Positions 52,874 to 62,432 of a stretch of 64,000 bases of DNA are shown in pieces. Both the position numbers and the translations under genes were made by a program. Every line of letters starts with the position of its first letter. Position 1 is the stretch's first letter. The notes under the pieces are model-generated. The model made no database searches. It worked only from the letters and a program-made list of their open reading frames with translations, and had not been told where the DNA came from. Source of the stretch: Deferribacteres bacterium (lineage in GTDB: Bacteria > Zhuqueibacterota > Zhuqueibacteria > Zhuqueibacterales > Geothermadaptataceae); the NCBI GenBank assembly GCA_020633655.1, contig JACKDF010000005.1, forward strand, positions 310,001 to 374,000, written 5' to 3'.

Positions 52874-55447
52874 TTAAAGAAATATAATTTCCTTGGGTAC
52901 CCCATTTTCAAATTCTATCATCAACCTCTTATCAAAATGATTATTAGTAAAAGTTACATGAAAATCTATATACTTTTTCAGTCCATCGCCAAATGCAACA
53001 TTTCCAGTTTGTTGAAAGATATGATCCATTTTAGAACTAATGTCCTGTATACTATCTAACTTTGCTTGCGTTTTATTTTGCTCAGCAATCATAATTGACT
53101 GAACTGATATTTCACATATTTTACAAACTTGATCAGGTTGAATATCTGTATTCTCAATAGAAGTGAATCCCAGCATTTCATTTTTATTTAATAATTTCAA
53201 ATTAGTTAAGACTGAGCCTGATGTATTCTTAATACTAATTATAAATTTTCCTGCTAAAACATCAAAATTTCCAATTTTTTCGATAACACATTTTAATTGA
53301 TTAACTTTATTAATTTCAGGAATACTCTTAGTTTTAATAAAATTATTTTTTATTTCGTAACTATTGGTATTGAGCGACAATACCAAATCGTCATATTTTG
53401 AATAAAATTCATTTACTATTTCTTGTTTTGAGAGTTTGTTTTTACGTTCTTTTACAAAGCTCGATAACAAGCTTTCTTCTTTAGTAAATGTTGAATCAGA
53501 TAACTTCTCAAATGAATCTAGAATTTCAGGTGCTAATTTTTCTACAAGGATAATAGTTTCAGTCGTATCTTGTAGATAATCTGGCATATTCGCAGTAAGA
53601 CAAAATAGTAAAATATTTGTCCATGCCAATTCGGTGTCATTAGTCATTAAGTAGTTAAGACATAGTGTCCTATAGACTGATGCGAAAAGAGGTTTAAGAC
53701 CAATAGCCTTTTTAGCAAATTCTATAGATTTGTTATGTATTGATTTAATATAATAAAGCTGTGAGAGTTTAATATAGGGATACGGATTATTTGGAGCAAG
53801 TTCTAATGCCGCATTATAATAATTAAGAGCCTGTTCGATATTATCTTTACGTTCATAAACTCTCCCAAGTTGAAAAAAAATCACAGGATCTGAAGGAGCT
53901 ATTTCTTTCGCTTCCATAAGGATTTCTATACAATTATCAAAATTTGCACTAAAAAGATATGCATCTGATAATCGATAGTAACCTAACATTTCTTCAGGTT
54001 CTTTTCGTATATACTGACGAAAATAGTGTATTGCTCCCTCATAGTCACCTTCTTTCATATAACTTGTACCTAAAAACAAAGATACTCCAGCATTTGTAGA
54101 TTTTATTATATCTTCATTTTTTTTTATTATTTGCAGAATTTCATCTGGTGTAATATTTTTATTTTCAAGGAATTGATCCCATGCGCTTGAAGGAGCTCTT
54201 AATATTTGTTCAGCCAGACTATCATTAAAAGAGTTTATATAAACAACATTATCTCTATGATCTTGAGATATATAAAAAAGCTCAAAATTATTTGTTTCGC
54301 TGATTCTCTCAACTTCATCTTCAAAAAATCCTATTGTAAATTTAAAATTGAAGTATCCAGAATATTTTGAGTTGAAATCAACTAGTATATTTTGACCATC
54401 TTTAGATTCTATTACTATATATTTATTTCCTAAAACAGAACTTATTTTCTTTTTTGGATCAAGATTAACATGAAAAATTTCCCTATCAAACACACCTTTG
54501 GCTAATGATCCTACTACAATTCTTCTTGGAAGCTTTTCATAATTATTTAAAATTAACTCAATTTTGTCAATAGAAATCTGTTTTTCACTTTTATTAAAGA
54601 AAAAGAATTTTATTGGATCTCTGAATCTATCCTCTGAATAACCTTCTAAAGGAAGTAACCGAACTTTCTTTAATATTCCTTTTTCGATACAGTATGCATA
54701 TTTATATGGGGGAGTAAAATGATAAGCCGTTTTAATTGAAAGAGATTTGGATATAAGGGGTTGTTCAAAGACATTTATTATAATATCTTTACTTGAAAAT
54801 ATTTTTGATGATTTGTCAGTGAAATGAAGAGAAATATTGCTAGCTCCAACATTTTTCCCCTTAATAATCATACTAATTTTATGCGTGCTATTTTTGTTTA
54901 GTTTTACTAGCTGTTCTAAATTTAATAATTCTATTGATACTATTTGATGATTCATTGTTATAGAATGTAGTTTTATATTTTCAATATCGCGCGTTCCTGT
55001 ATTTCTCAACATTATATCCAAATTTAATTCTTCATGAACTTGAATCTTATATTGGGATTTGTTTTCAATATGAAAAACATCTAATTTTGAATCACTACTA
55101 GTAGTGCTGTTGTTTGTCATTCTATCAATATTTAAACTATCTAATTGAATTTCGTCTCTATCCTGAATTTTGCTCTCAGAGTTACTATTTACATTGACTA
55201 TCTCCAGTTCTTTTTCTCCAAAATATTGATAGTATATTTCTGTTGCCTTATCAATATTTGTAAGAAGTCCTATTATAGTGGTAAAAAAAGCAATGATCAC
55301 ACTTAATTTTGCTATTAACCATTTTCTTGGATTTCTGTGTTGCCAACATTTTGAATATGAACTAGTTGATTTAAGTTTTCTATTACATTTCTTTCCTGAT
55401 TTAAGTATATGTTCACATTGCTTGTAAGATAATATAGTTTTTTCCAT
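52874..55447 (-). CDS. Membrane protein with N-terminal zinc-type motif and TPR repeats
   Basis: 857 residues; AGAGGATAAAA precedes the ATG. The N-terminus has Cys11, Cys21, Cys34 and His37 in the pattern CEHILKSGKKCNRK ... CWQH, like the small DUF5763-type zinc motif. One membrane helix follows (about 43-62), then about 370 residues of beta-rich sequence with two repeats of a NEAT-like or CARDB-like style. TPR repeats occupy about 455-610 (LGTSYMKEGDYEGAIHYF, LGRVYERKDNIEQALNYYN). The last part is beta-rich. It lies between two attC-like hairpins, is AT-rich and may be a mobile cassette. Function unknown. Confidence 0.7.
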   Translation of the reverse strand: MEKTILSYKQCEHILKSGKKCNRKLKSTSSYSKCWQHRNPRKWLIAKLSVIIAFFTTIIGLLTNIDKATEIYYQYFGEKELEIVNVNSNSESKIQDRDEIQLDSLNIDRMTNNSTTSSDSKLDVFHIENKSQYKIQVHEELNLDIMLRNTGTRDIENIKLHSITMNHQIVSIELLNLEQLVKLNKNSTHKISMIIKGKNVGASNISLHFTDKSSKIFSSKDIIINVFEQPLISKSLSIKTAYHFTPPYKYAYCIEKGILKKVRLLPLEGYSEDRFRDPIKFFFFNKSEKQISIDKIELILNNYEKLPRRIVVGSLAKGVFDREIFHVNLDPKKKISSVLGNKYIVIESKDGQNILVDFNSKYSGYFNFKFTIGFFEDEVERISETNNFELFYISQDHRDNVVYINSFNDSLAEQILRAPSSAWDQFLENKNITPDEILQIIKKNEDIIKSTNAGVSLFLGTSYMKEGDYEGAIHYFRQYIRKEPEEMLGYYRLSDAYLFSANFDNCIEILMEAKEIAPSDPVIFFQLGRVYERKDNIEQALNYYNAALELAPNNPYPYIKLSQLYYIKSIHNKSIEFAKKAIGLKPLFASVYRTLCLNYLMTNDTELAWTNILLFCLTANMPDYLQDTTETIILVEKLAPEILDSFEKLSDSTFTKEESLLSSFVKERKNKLSKQEIVNEFYSKYDDLVLSLNTNSYEIKNNFIKTKSIPEINKVNQLKCVIEKIGNFDVLAGKFIISIKNTSGSVLTNLKLLNKNEMLGFTSIENTDIQPDQVCKICEISVQSIMIAEQNKTQAKLDSIQDISSKMDHIFQQTGNVAFGDGLKKYIDFHVTFTNNHFDKRLMIEFENGVPKEIIFL

Positions 55448-55509
55448 TTTTATCCTCTTATGATATTGTTAATTCATAAAATCTAAAAATGTAATATTCA
55501 TAATCAAAC

Positions 55510-55590
55510 ACCTAACTTGTTTCTCACCGACTGGGAGAGGAAAGTTATAGCTTGTAAAAACTTGTCGGTGAGGAAAATGACTTGTTTTTT
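55510..55590 (-). repeat. attC-like recombination site 3 (weaker)
   Basis: On the minus strand CTCACCGAC and GTCGGTGAG form a 9-base stem separated by about 32 bases, and GTTAGGT (fits GTTRRRY exactly) closes the site 63 bases before the TPR gene start. The opposite box is poor (AAAAAAC), so only AAC/GTT pair. The site lies exactly at a gene boundary, as the other two do. Confidence 0.4.
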
Positions 55591-55687
55591 AGATTATTAC
55601 CATAAAAATAGAAATTTACATCCAATTGTTCAACAAAATATATGTTCATCTCCATGCAGGATATCAAAGGCAAAATTTCCATACTTT

Positions 55688-57475
55688 TTATTTTCCCCGC
55701 CGGAACGCTAACCATGCCAGGACCAGAAAACCACTGGTTGACAAACCGATGGCAAGGATTGTAAGGAAACTGATTTCCCGGGAAATTATGAGCTTGTAGG
55801 GATCATCCCGGTCATACCAACACGGTACAATAGCTCCCAGTTTGTTTTCTCTAAAGAATTGAAAGGATGCTGCTGCACTCGATATAACGTCGCCCTCTGG
55901 TGTTGCGTACCGTGCGGCTATTATCGGCATTTGGTGGATCGTGGTTGTGGAACGACTTGTACGGCTTCCGCTCGTCGTTACGGATTTTAAGTAAAAACGA
56001 CGGTCGAGAATCACTGCTTCCGACTTGTCATAATTGGTATAAAGATGCACAGTTTCCATTATCAGTGTGTATGTTATAAGGGCGAAAAGCAACGAGAAAA
56101 TACCCGCATTCAATCGACCGGCAACCCTGGTGAAAGGATGTTTTCTACCCAGAAAATGCCAGGAACCGGCCCAAATCATAATTAGTAAGGGGAAGCTGAA
56201 AATCAAAAACAAACTAGCGACGGTTCCATCGACATATTCTGATTCCGATAATGGCTGACTCAGGTTTAAAAACAGGTCTTCTTCCTCGGAATAGGTTAAC
56301 ACGTTCCGAGCCCGCACATCAACAGATAAATCGCCGGTGTCCCAGGCATCCCGAACAAAGATTCGCATGGTGAGAAAACCACTACTGCGTGCAGGCAGTG
56401 CTAACAACGGCCAATCAATTTTTTGGTCCAGTTGTGCCTGATAGGGATTAATAATTTTGCCATTATGCGATGTGCCAACAAACAAAGCTTCCGAATTCAA
56501 GGTGGCTTCAACTCTTACAACCCGTTTTGTGTCTGTATCGTTGGTTAAGCGGATTTTAAGTTCAGCCAGGTCACCGTGCTTCAACGGATCCGGATTTACA
56601 CTAATTTTTGCAGGCGTTAATGAACTTGTACTGTCCAGCTCTATCTGGTCTAACCAGTCCTGTCGCGCATGGCTCAGAAAATTCAGATTCTCGTTGCGAT
56701 GAATGCTGCCATGGGCATAGTTAACAAGCAGCTTGTCGACTTCCGAACTGTTACCCAGCCAATCCGCGACCGTTCGGCCGAAATCATCGACCGCGTTCAC
56801 CTCGGCGCCATTTTCTGCTAATATTTTTACCAGCTTTGGATTTGCTTCATAAACGTACATAAGCGGCGTTCTGCCGTTGTCATCCCGGGCATTTGGATCA
56901 GCACCATTGGAGAGCAGGACACTGGCTATCTCCTCGTTGTGCGTTCGCATCAATAATGTGGTTCCACCTTCCCCACGGGTATCCGGATTCAGCCCCGATT
57001 CAAGCAAAGGCTGCAGCATTTCCGGGGTTTTGGCATCATCAATTAGAGGGCGTCCAAAAGAATCCCGCGGTTCCGGATCACCTAAACCGACCCAGGCCAA
57101 TTTGCGCACCAATGGCAGGTTGTCATTGTACATGGCCCGGTCAAGAAGCCGGGCCCGTTCTTCAAGAATTGGCCAGCCAAGGGGTGTTTTTAAAAGCAGG
57201 CTATCCGGCCATGCGGGAACGAGAGTTAATGCGCCTAAAATCAGGAGAGCTAAACTTCCAAGAATTGATACCGCATTTATTGGATGCGTCAGAAATGATT
57301 TTAATAACTTTTTCAGACCGAAATAAATCAGGATTCCACCTATAAAACTCAGGAAAATAACACCCGCCAGGGGGACCAATCCGTAGAGAAGCCAGACATG
57401 CCCTACGGTTATTATCAGATAGAAAACCGTACCTGTCCAGCCTGGTTTGTCACGTTGCGCCTTGTTCTTTTTCAT
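55688..57475 (-). CDS. Ankyrin-repeat membrane protein with DUF3592-like C-terminus
   Basis: About 595 residues from the ATG at 57475 (MKKNKAQRD), preferred to a start 69 bases upstream that has no ribosome site. Three N-terminal helices (about 15-80) precede three or four ankyrin repeats (TTLLMRTHNEEIASVLLSNG, RTPLMYVYEANPKLVKILAE). A beta-rich CARDB-like region follows (PLKHGDLAELKIRLTN). Two helices flank a DUF3592-like loop with RYATPEGDVISSAAASFQFF and PCWYDRDDPYK at the C-terminus. Function unknown; not clearly part of the cassette run, since its composition is less AT-rich. Confidence 0.75.
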   Translation of the reverse strand: MKKNKAQRDKPGWTGTVFYLIITVGHVWLLYGLVPLAGVIFLSFIGGILIYFGLKKLLKSFLTHPINAVSILGSLALLILGALTLVPAWPDSLLLKTPLGWPILEERARLLDRAMYNDNLPLVRKLAWVGLGDPEPRDSFGRPLIDDAKTPEMLQPLLESGLNPDTRGEGGTTLLMRTHNEEIASVLLSNGADPNARDDNGRTPLMYVYEANPKLVKILAENGAEVNAVDDFGRTVADWLGNSSEVDKLLVNYAHGSIHRNENLNFLSHARQDWLDQIELDSTSSLTPAKISVNPDPLKHGDLAELKIRLTNDTDTKRVVRVEATLNSEALFVGTSHNGKIINPYQAQLDQKIDWPLLALPARSSGFLTMRIFVRDAWDTGDLSVDVRARNVLTYSEEEDLFLNLSQPLSESEYVDGTVASLFLIFSFPLLIMIWAGSWHFLGRKHPFTRVAGRLNAGIFSLLFALITYTLIMETVHLYTNYDKSEAVILDRRFYLKSVTTSGSRTSRSTTTIHQMPIIAARYATPEGDVISSAAASFQFFRENKLGAIVPCWYDRDDPYKLIISREISFLTILAIGLSTSGFLVLAWLAFRRGK

Positions 57476-58316
57476 TTTAATTATTTCGTCTCCTTTTAAG
57501 TGCTCTAAAAATCTGATATGCGGACATACGGAAGTAACAGCCAATAGAAGTCATCCCATGATTCGATAAAAACCATCACACCGAGTTGAATGCGGTCAAA
57601 ACAAAATGACTACAGGCTAGTAATCACAGGACAAAACATTGCTATATGACCTTCTTTACCAGGTTCACTTCAGGACTGTGTACTTAATAAACCGGTTGTA
57701 GAAGTTATCTCATCCTGTCTAGGAATGCAAGGATCATTTGGGGCTTTGCCGGAAATAAGACAATATGAATACGCAAGTTACTACTACTTCTTTGGCAAAT
57801 TCGAGTTTTGCCTAAAAAATAGGTAAGAGGAAAACAACCCTTGACGAGGCCGTCGAAAAACATGCAAATTCGGACCCTGAGCTTGTCGAAGGGCCCGAAT
57901 TCGAGCGTGGAACCGGGTATTTTGACACGTCGACTTTACTCAGTGCAGGCAGGCTCAATGTCCGGTTTGTCCCTTTTTCAACAGTTTCGAAAGGATTGCG
58001 ATTTTACAGAAACTCTTTTACTCTGGACTCACCAAACCTGAATTATTCTCACGCGCAGAGTCGCGGAGCCCGCTGAGAAAAGCTTTGATGAATTACAAAA
58101 TATGGCTCTGTATCCTTTTCGATTCGACGTTTATCTTTTCGAACTTATTCTTATTCTTGCATGAATAACAGCGGAAAAATCAGTGGTCAGTTTGTGGAAG
58201 ATGGCAGACAATCTTGAAGGATTTATCCGTTGAATTAATCGAGAGAATATCCTATCATAAGCAGTCTTTTTCACAGTTCTACAATAAAAAATTTTCCTTC
58301 GGCTGGGAGAGTCTGA
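57476..58316. other. Long intergenic region with a palindromic repeat
   Basis: About 840 bases without a convincing gene. It contains the hairpin at 57867-57902, listed separately. The open frame at 57841-58041 runs through that hairpin and has no ribosome site. No tRNA was found. Confidence 0.55.
57867..57902. repeat. REP-like hairpin with CCCTGAGCTTGTCGAAGGG core
   Basis: AATTCGG and CCGAATT form the outer stem and CCCT/AGGG the inner stem around GAGCTTGTCGA. The core CCCTGAGCTTGTCGAAGGG is a palindrome-like repeat seen between genes in many unrelated bacteria. A degraded relative (CTTCGATAGGCTCAG) is near 11041. Confidence 0.7.
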
Positions 58317-59252
58317 ATGGCGGTTTCAAAACAACGGCGACTTTTTACGATTTATGCACAAGGTGATCTGGCAGCAGCACAGAAATTGAAACAGCAATTC
58401 GCCGAAGTGCAGATCAAGTTGGGAATCGATCTCGACCGGCGGGTGGACAGCCACGCGTTTTCAGCAGACAAATGTACGGCCTTGCGAAACAGCGATGCGG
58501 CCCTTGTTCTCTGGTCGCAATATGCAGCCGAGTCGCTTTGGGTGGAAGTTGAAATCCGTGGTGCAGAGGATTTGCACAAACCAGTGATATTGCTGCACCT
58601 CGAAGATTTTCCCCTGAATGTGAATATGCATCCTGATCTCATCGTAAGTCCTGAGCCTGTTGAAAAGGTGCGAAAACGCATCGTTCACTTTTTAAACCGG
58701 CAAAAGGCACGACATCAAACACATTCGTTAACACATGACCAATCGAATAATCCTTTCGCCTTGCGGAGTTCCGCTGTAAAACGGTTTAATCCGCTTTCTT
58801 TGGAGCATATGGCCCAGAAGCTTGGTTTCTTTGAAAAAACATTGAATCCCGATGGTTACGGAGTGCGGCATCAGTACGAAAGCGTGGAAGACGGGCGTCT
58901 TCTACACGACTATGCAACCGGATTGATGTGGCAGGTTGCGGGCTCCGCCCATGAGATAAATTACGAAGTGGCCGCGGGCTATGTGGACGATTTGAACCGC
59001 GAGCGCTACAGTGGCTTTCGCGAGTGGCGCCTGCCTACGGTGGAGGAAGCCCTGTCTTTGCTCGAACCAACGCACTATGAACATGGTCTCTACCTCGATC
59101 CACTTTTTGGTGCGTTGCAAAAATCCATCTGGACATGCGATGCATTCTCCGGGGAACATTGGACATTGAATTTCAGTGTCGCGCAATGCTTTTTACAGGG
59201 CTCTGGCACTGAGCACTTTGTACGCGCGGTGCGAACACTCGAAACGCTTTAG
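58317..59252 (+). CDS. TIR-like domain fused to a DUF1566 (Lcl) domain
   Basis: 311 residues. Residues 6-128 fit a TIR fold: RLFTIYAQGDLAAAQKLKQQ (box 1 region), DAALVLWSQYAAES and SLWVEVEIRGA, where Glu79 holds the place of the catalytic Glu of NADase TIRs, then KPVILLHLED. Residues about 185-310 match DUF1566: RLLHDYATGLMWQVAGSAHE, GFREWRLPTVEEALSLLEP, then IWTCDAF and a VRAVR ending. The two domains together suggest a sensing or NAD-cleaving effector, but neither activity nor a partner is shown. No signal peptide. Confidence 0.7.
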   Translation: MAVSKQRRLFTIYAQGDLAAAQKLKQQFAEVQIKLGIDLDRRVDSHAFSADKCTALRNSDAALVLWSQYAAESLWVEVEIRGAEDLHKPVILLHLEDFPLNVNMHPDLIVSPEPVEKVRKRIVHFLNRQKARHQTHSLTHDQSNNPFALRSSAVKRFNPLSLEHMAQKLGFFEKTLNPDGYGVRHQYESVEDGRLLHDYATGLMWQVAGSAHEINYEVAAGYVDDLNRERYSGFREWRLPTVEEALSLLEPTHYEHGLYLDPLFGALQKSIWTCDAFSGEHWTLNFSVAQCFLQGSGTEHFVRAVRTLETL

Positions 59253-59282
59253 TTGCAAAACAAAACTCCTTGTTTAATCCAT

Positions 59283-59330
59283 GAAATACACGCTCAATGC
59301 GATAAAATCAAAGCGCATTGAACGTATTTC
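59283..59330. promoter_or_regulatory. Imperfect palindrome upstream of the FAD/Fe-S dehydrogenase gene
   Basis: GAAATACACGCTCAATGCG (59283-59301) faces CGCATTGAACGTATTTC (59314-59330) across 12 bases, with only a two-base bulge. There is no T run, so it is less likely a terminator than an operator or a leader hairpin. It lies 39 bases before the next start codon. Confidence 0.5.
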
Positions 59331-59368
59331 ATTGTTCGAAAAAATAATAACCTGGCAAAATAATTTCT

Positions 59369-62284
59369 ATGATTAATACATCCTCTTTACCTGATTTCTT
59401 CAACGCCCTCAAAAAAAGAACCTCGGGCGACGTGCGTAACGACCGGTTTAGTATCGTGCTCTACAGCACTGACGCCAGCAATTATTCCGTGCCACCCATT
59501 GGTGTTTTCATTCCCAGAACAAGTGATGATGTACAAGCTGCAGTTGAAGTGGCTGCAGAATTTAAAATCCCCGTATTGCCACGCGGTGCTGGCACATCTC
59601 TGGCGGGGCAGACGGTGAACGAAGCACTGGTCATCGATATGACGCACCATCTTGATCGGATTGTGGAGATAAATCCCGAAGAAAAAACCGCACGCGTTCA
59701 GCCTGGTGTGGTGGTGGATGAACTCAATGCAGCACTTAAAACCAGTGGATTAAAATTTGGACCGGATCCGGCCAGTGCCAATCGTGCAACTATGGGTGGC
59801 AGCGTCAGCAACAACGCCACAGGCAGCCATTCGATTCTTTACGGCATGAGTGCTGACCACGTACTCGCCATGCATGTCGTGCTCAGCGACGGTTCGAAAG
59901 CAGAATTTTCGCCACTGAATCACGATCAAATTGCTTTTAAGAAGAATCTTTCTACCAGGGAAGGGACGATTTATCGCGGCATTTCCAAAATTGTCGATGA
60001 AAAAGCTGAGGTGATTCGCGAAAACACGCCCAGGCACTGGCGCCGCGCAGGTGGCTATAATCTCGATCGCTTTGTGGATGGACCGAACTTCTATAAACCA
60101 CGGGCAACAGATTTCAATCTTGCCAATCTCCTCTGTGGTGCCGAAGGTTCGCTGGCTGTGATGACCGAATTGACCTGTGGCCTGGTATCGATTCCACCCA
60201 AAGCTGCGTTGGCTATTCTTCATTTTCAAACTCACCGGTCAGCTCTGTTGGCGACGGAAGTAGTGCTTCAAACTCAACCGGATGCAGTTGAGCTTTTCGA
60301 TAGCTGGTGCCTGCAATTGACGAAAAATGCACCGCAGTATGCCAAACTTTTGCGCACCTTTGCTTTGGAGTCTTCAAAGTGTTTGCTCATTGTTGAAGTT
60401 TCTGGTGCCAGTGATAGTGAATTGCGGGCGAAATTGGATAATTTAAAGAAGCATATTCGTAGCAATAAAATTGAATGCGAATTCACCGAGGCCATTGATG
60501 CTCAACAACAGCAAAACGTCTGGGCTGTACGCAAAGCAGGGTTAGGATTGCTCGCCAGTCGTCGTGGAGAAAAGAAACCGGTTGCTTTCATCGAAGATGC
60601 TGCCGTGCCTGTCCCGGAGTTGCCGGATTATGTGCAGGCAATTGAGACTTTCTGCGAGCAGGGCGGGGTGGAAGTCGCCTACTACGCACATGCCAGTGCA
60701 GGATGCCTGCATATCCGGCCTTTCCTCAATTTGAAATCTGAACAAGACATCACTTTCATGAAAGAATTGGCTGTGTTTTCTGCGCAACAGGTGCAAAAGT
60801 CCGGTGGCATTTTAGCCAGTGAGCATGGTGATGGCCGCAGTCGCAGTTGGCTTAACAAATCGTTTTTTGGCGATGAATTGTACCAGCTTTTTTGTGACGC
60901 CAAAGCTGCATTCGATCCGGATAATTTGATGAATCCCGGCAGTGTTGTGGGTGCGGCTGACATGGATAGGCATCTGCGTTACGGTACTGCTTACAAAACA
61001 AGCGAAATTGCAACATTTTACAACTTTGAAGACGAGAATGGCTTCGCTGCAGCCGTGGAAATGTGCAATGGTGCTGCGGTATGCAAAAAGAAGAACACCG
61101 GTGGGATGTGCCCCAGTTACATGGTGACAAAAGATGAAAAACACAGCACGCGTGGAAGGGCGAATGCGCTGCGCGCGGCGCTCTCCGGACACTTCCCTCA
61201 CGATCTGCTGTTCAGTAAAGAAATGGCAGACATTCTTGATTTGTGCGTCGAATGTAAAGCCTGCAAATCGGAATGCCCGTCGAGTGTCGATATGGCGAGA
61301 TTAAAATTTGAATTCCTTGCGCAATACAACAAACGCTATGGCGTCTCTTTACGTTCGCGATTGTTTGGCGAATTTGGTCTCCTCAGCCGATTAAGCTCCG
61401 GTTTTCCAGCTCGCATTGTCAATCCGTTACTCGATATGAAATTCTTGCGGATTTTGATGGAGCAATTTATAGGCATAACAGCCAAAAGGAAGCTCGCACC
61501 TTTCGCATACCAAAGTTTTTCGGACTATTTCCATAAGCGTACGATCCTATCCAAACCTGATGCTGCGAAAGTCGTACTGTTTAACGATACGTTCAATAAT
61601 TATTCGCAACCGGAAGTTTTAATCGCGGCACTGGAGGTCCTGGAAGCGGCTGGATTTCAGGTGCTGCTTTCGGAACATGGAGATTGTGGCAGGGCGATGA
61701 TTTCCAAAGGACTCTTCGACCGGGCGAAAAAAATGGCGCAAACGACTGTGGACCGTCTGATTGGCTTCGCTGAACAGGGTTTGCCAATAGTTGGTGTTGA
61801 ACCGAGTTGTCTTTTGACATTACAGGATGAGTACCGGACGATTCTGCCCGGAGATAAACGTGTCGACGTGATTGCAGAAAATTCTTTTTTATTGGAAGAA
61901 TTTGTTGTACGCTTTGCTGATACGGCAATATTACAGACGAAATTACGGCCTTCTGAGGAGCATGTGCTATTACATGGGCACTGCCATCAAAAAGCATTGG
62001 CAGGCACAGACGCGACACATCAATTTTTGAACTTGATTCCGGGAGTAAAATGTGAGGAGATCGATTCAGCGTGCTGTGGTATGGCAGGCTCTTTTGGCTA
62101 CGAAAAGGAGCATTACGACATTTCAATTGCCATGGGGGAGAGACGGTTGTTTCCGTCGATACGTAAAGCGAAGGAAACAACATTCATCGCTGTTCCCGGT
62201 TTTAGTTGCCGGCAACAGGTTAAGCACGGAACAGCAAAGGTAGCCTTGCATCCGGCGCAGATTTTAGCAGCACACTTGAAATAG
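59369..62284 (+). CDS. FAD-linked oxidase / Fe-S protein, D-lactate dehydrogenase (YdiJ/Dld-type)
   Basis: 971 residues. The FAD-binding part holds PVLPRGAGTSLAGQTVNEAL, a GGSVSNNATGSHSILYG loop and the FAD-linked oxidase C-domain with YYAHASAGCLHIRPFLNLK and SGGILASEHGDGRSRSW. Two iron-sulfur motifs follow (CNGAAVCKKKNTGGMCPS, CVECKACKSECPSSVDMARL). Two CCG-type domains complete it (GVEPSCLLT, SACCGMAGSFGYE). This layout matches large D-2-hydroxyacid dehydrogenases that oxidise D-lactate or D-2-hydroxyglutarate and pass electrons to the quinone pool. Substrate is uncertain. Confidence 0.88.
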   Translation: MINTSSLPDFFNALKKRTSGDVRNDRFSIVLYSTDASNYSVPPIGVFIPRTSDDVQAAVEVAAEFKIPVLPRGAGTSLAGQTVNEALVIDMTHHLDRIVEINPEEKTARVQPGVVVDELNAALKTSGLKFGPDPASANRATMGGSVSNNATGSHSILYGMSADHVLAMHVVLSDGSKAEFSPLNHDQIAFKKNLSTREGTIYRGISKIVDEKAEVIRENTPRHWRRAGGYNLDRFVDGPNFYKPRATDFNLANLLCGAEGSLAVMTELTCGLVSIPPKAALAILHFQTHRSALLATEVVLQTQPDAVELFDSWCLQLTKNAPQYAKLLRTFALESSKCLLIVEVSGASDSELRAKLDNLKKHIRSNKIECEFTEAIDAQQQQNVWAVRKAGLGLLASRRGEKKPVAFIEDAAVPVPELPDYVQAIETFCEQGGVEVAYYAHASAGCLHIRPFLNLKSEQDITFMKELAVFSAQQVQKSGGILASEHGDGRSRSWLNKSFFGDELYQLFCDAKAAFDPDNLMNPGSVVGAADMDRHLRYGTAYKTSEIATFYNFEDENGFAAAVEMCNGAAVCKKKNTGGMCPSYMVTKDEKHSTRGRANALRAALSGHFPHDLLFSKEMADILDLCVECKACKSECPSSVDMARLKFEFLAQYNKRYGVSLRSRLFGEFGLLSRLSSGFPARIVNPLLDMKFLRILMEQFIGITAKRKLAPFAYQSFSDYFHKRTILSKPDAAKVVLFNDTFNNYSQPEVLIAALEVLEAAGFQVLLSEHGDCGRAMISKGLFDRAKKMAQTTVDRLIGFAEQGLPIVGVEPSCLLTLQDEYRTILPGDKRVDVIAENSFLLEEFVVRFADTAILQTKLRPSEEHVLLHGHCHQKALAGTDATHQFLNLIPGVKCEEIDSACCGMAGSFGYEKEHYDISIAMGERRLFPSIRKAKETTFIAVPGFSCRQQVKHGTAKVALHPAQILAAHLK

Positions 62285-62432
62285 TAAGTTTAATTTACTG
62301 AGGCGCAGAGTAAGAATAATTTTCGTTTTATTCTTACGAAATCCGGATTTTGTCTCACGTTGTGTTTTTCCATAAATCTTGCTTTTCTCCTCTTCTTTTT
62401 TTACTATTGGCGTTTGCAAAAATTGCCAATTG

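Noticed and set aside
57841..58041. 66-residue frame in the 57.5-58.3 kb gap
   Set aside because: It runs straight through the REP-like hairpin and has no ribosome site.
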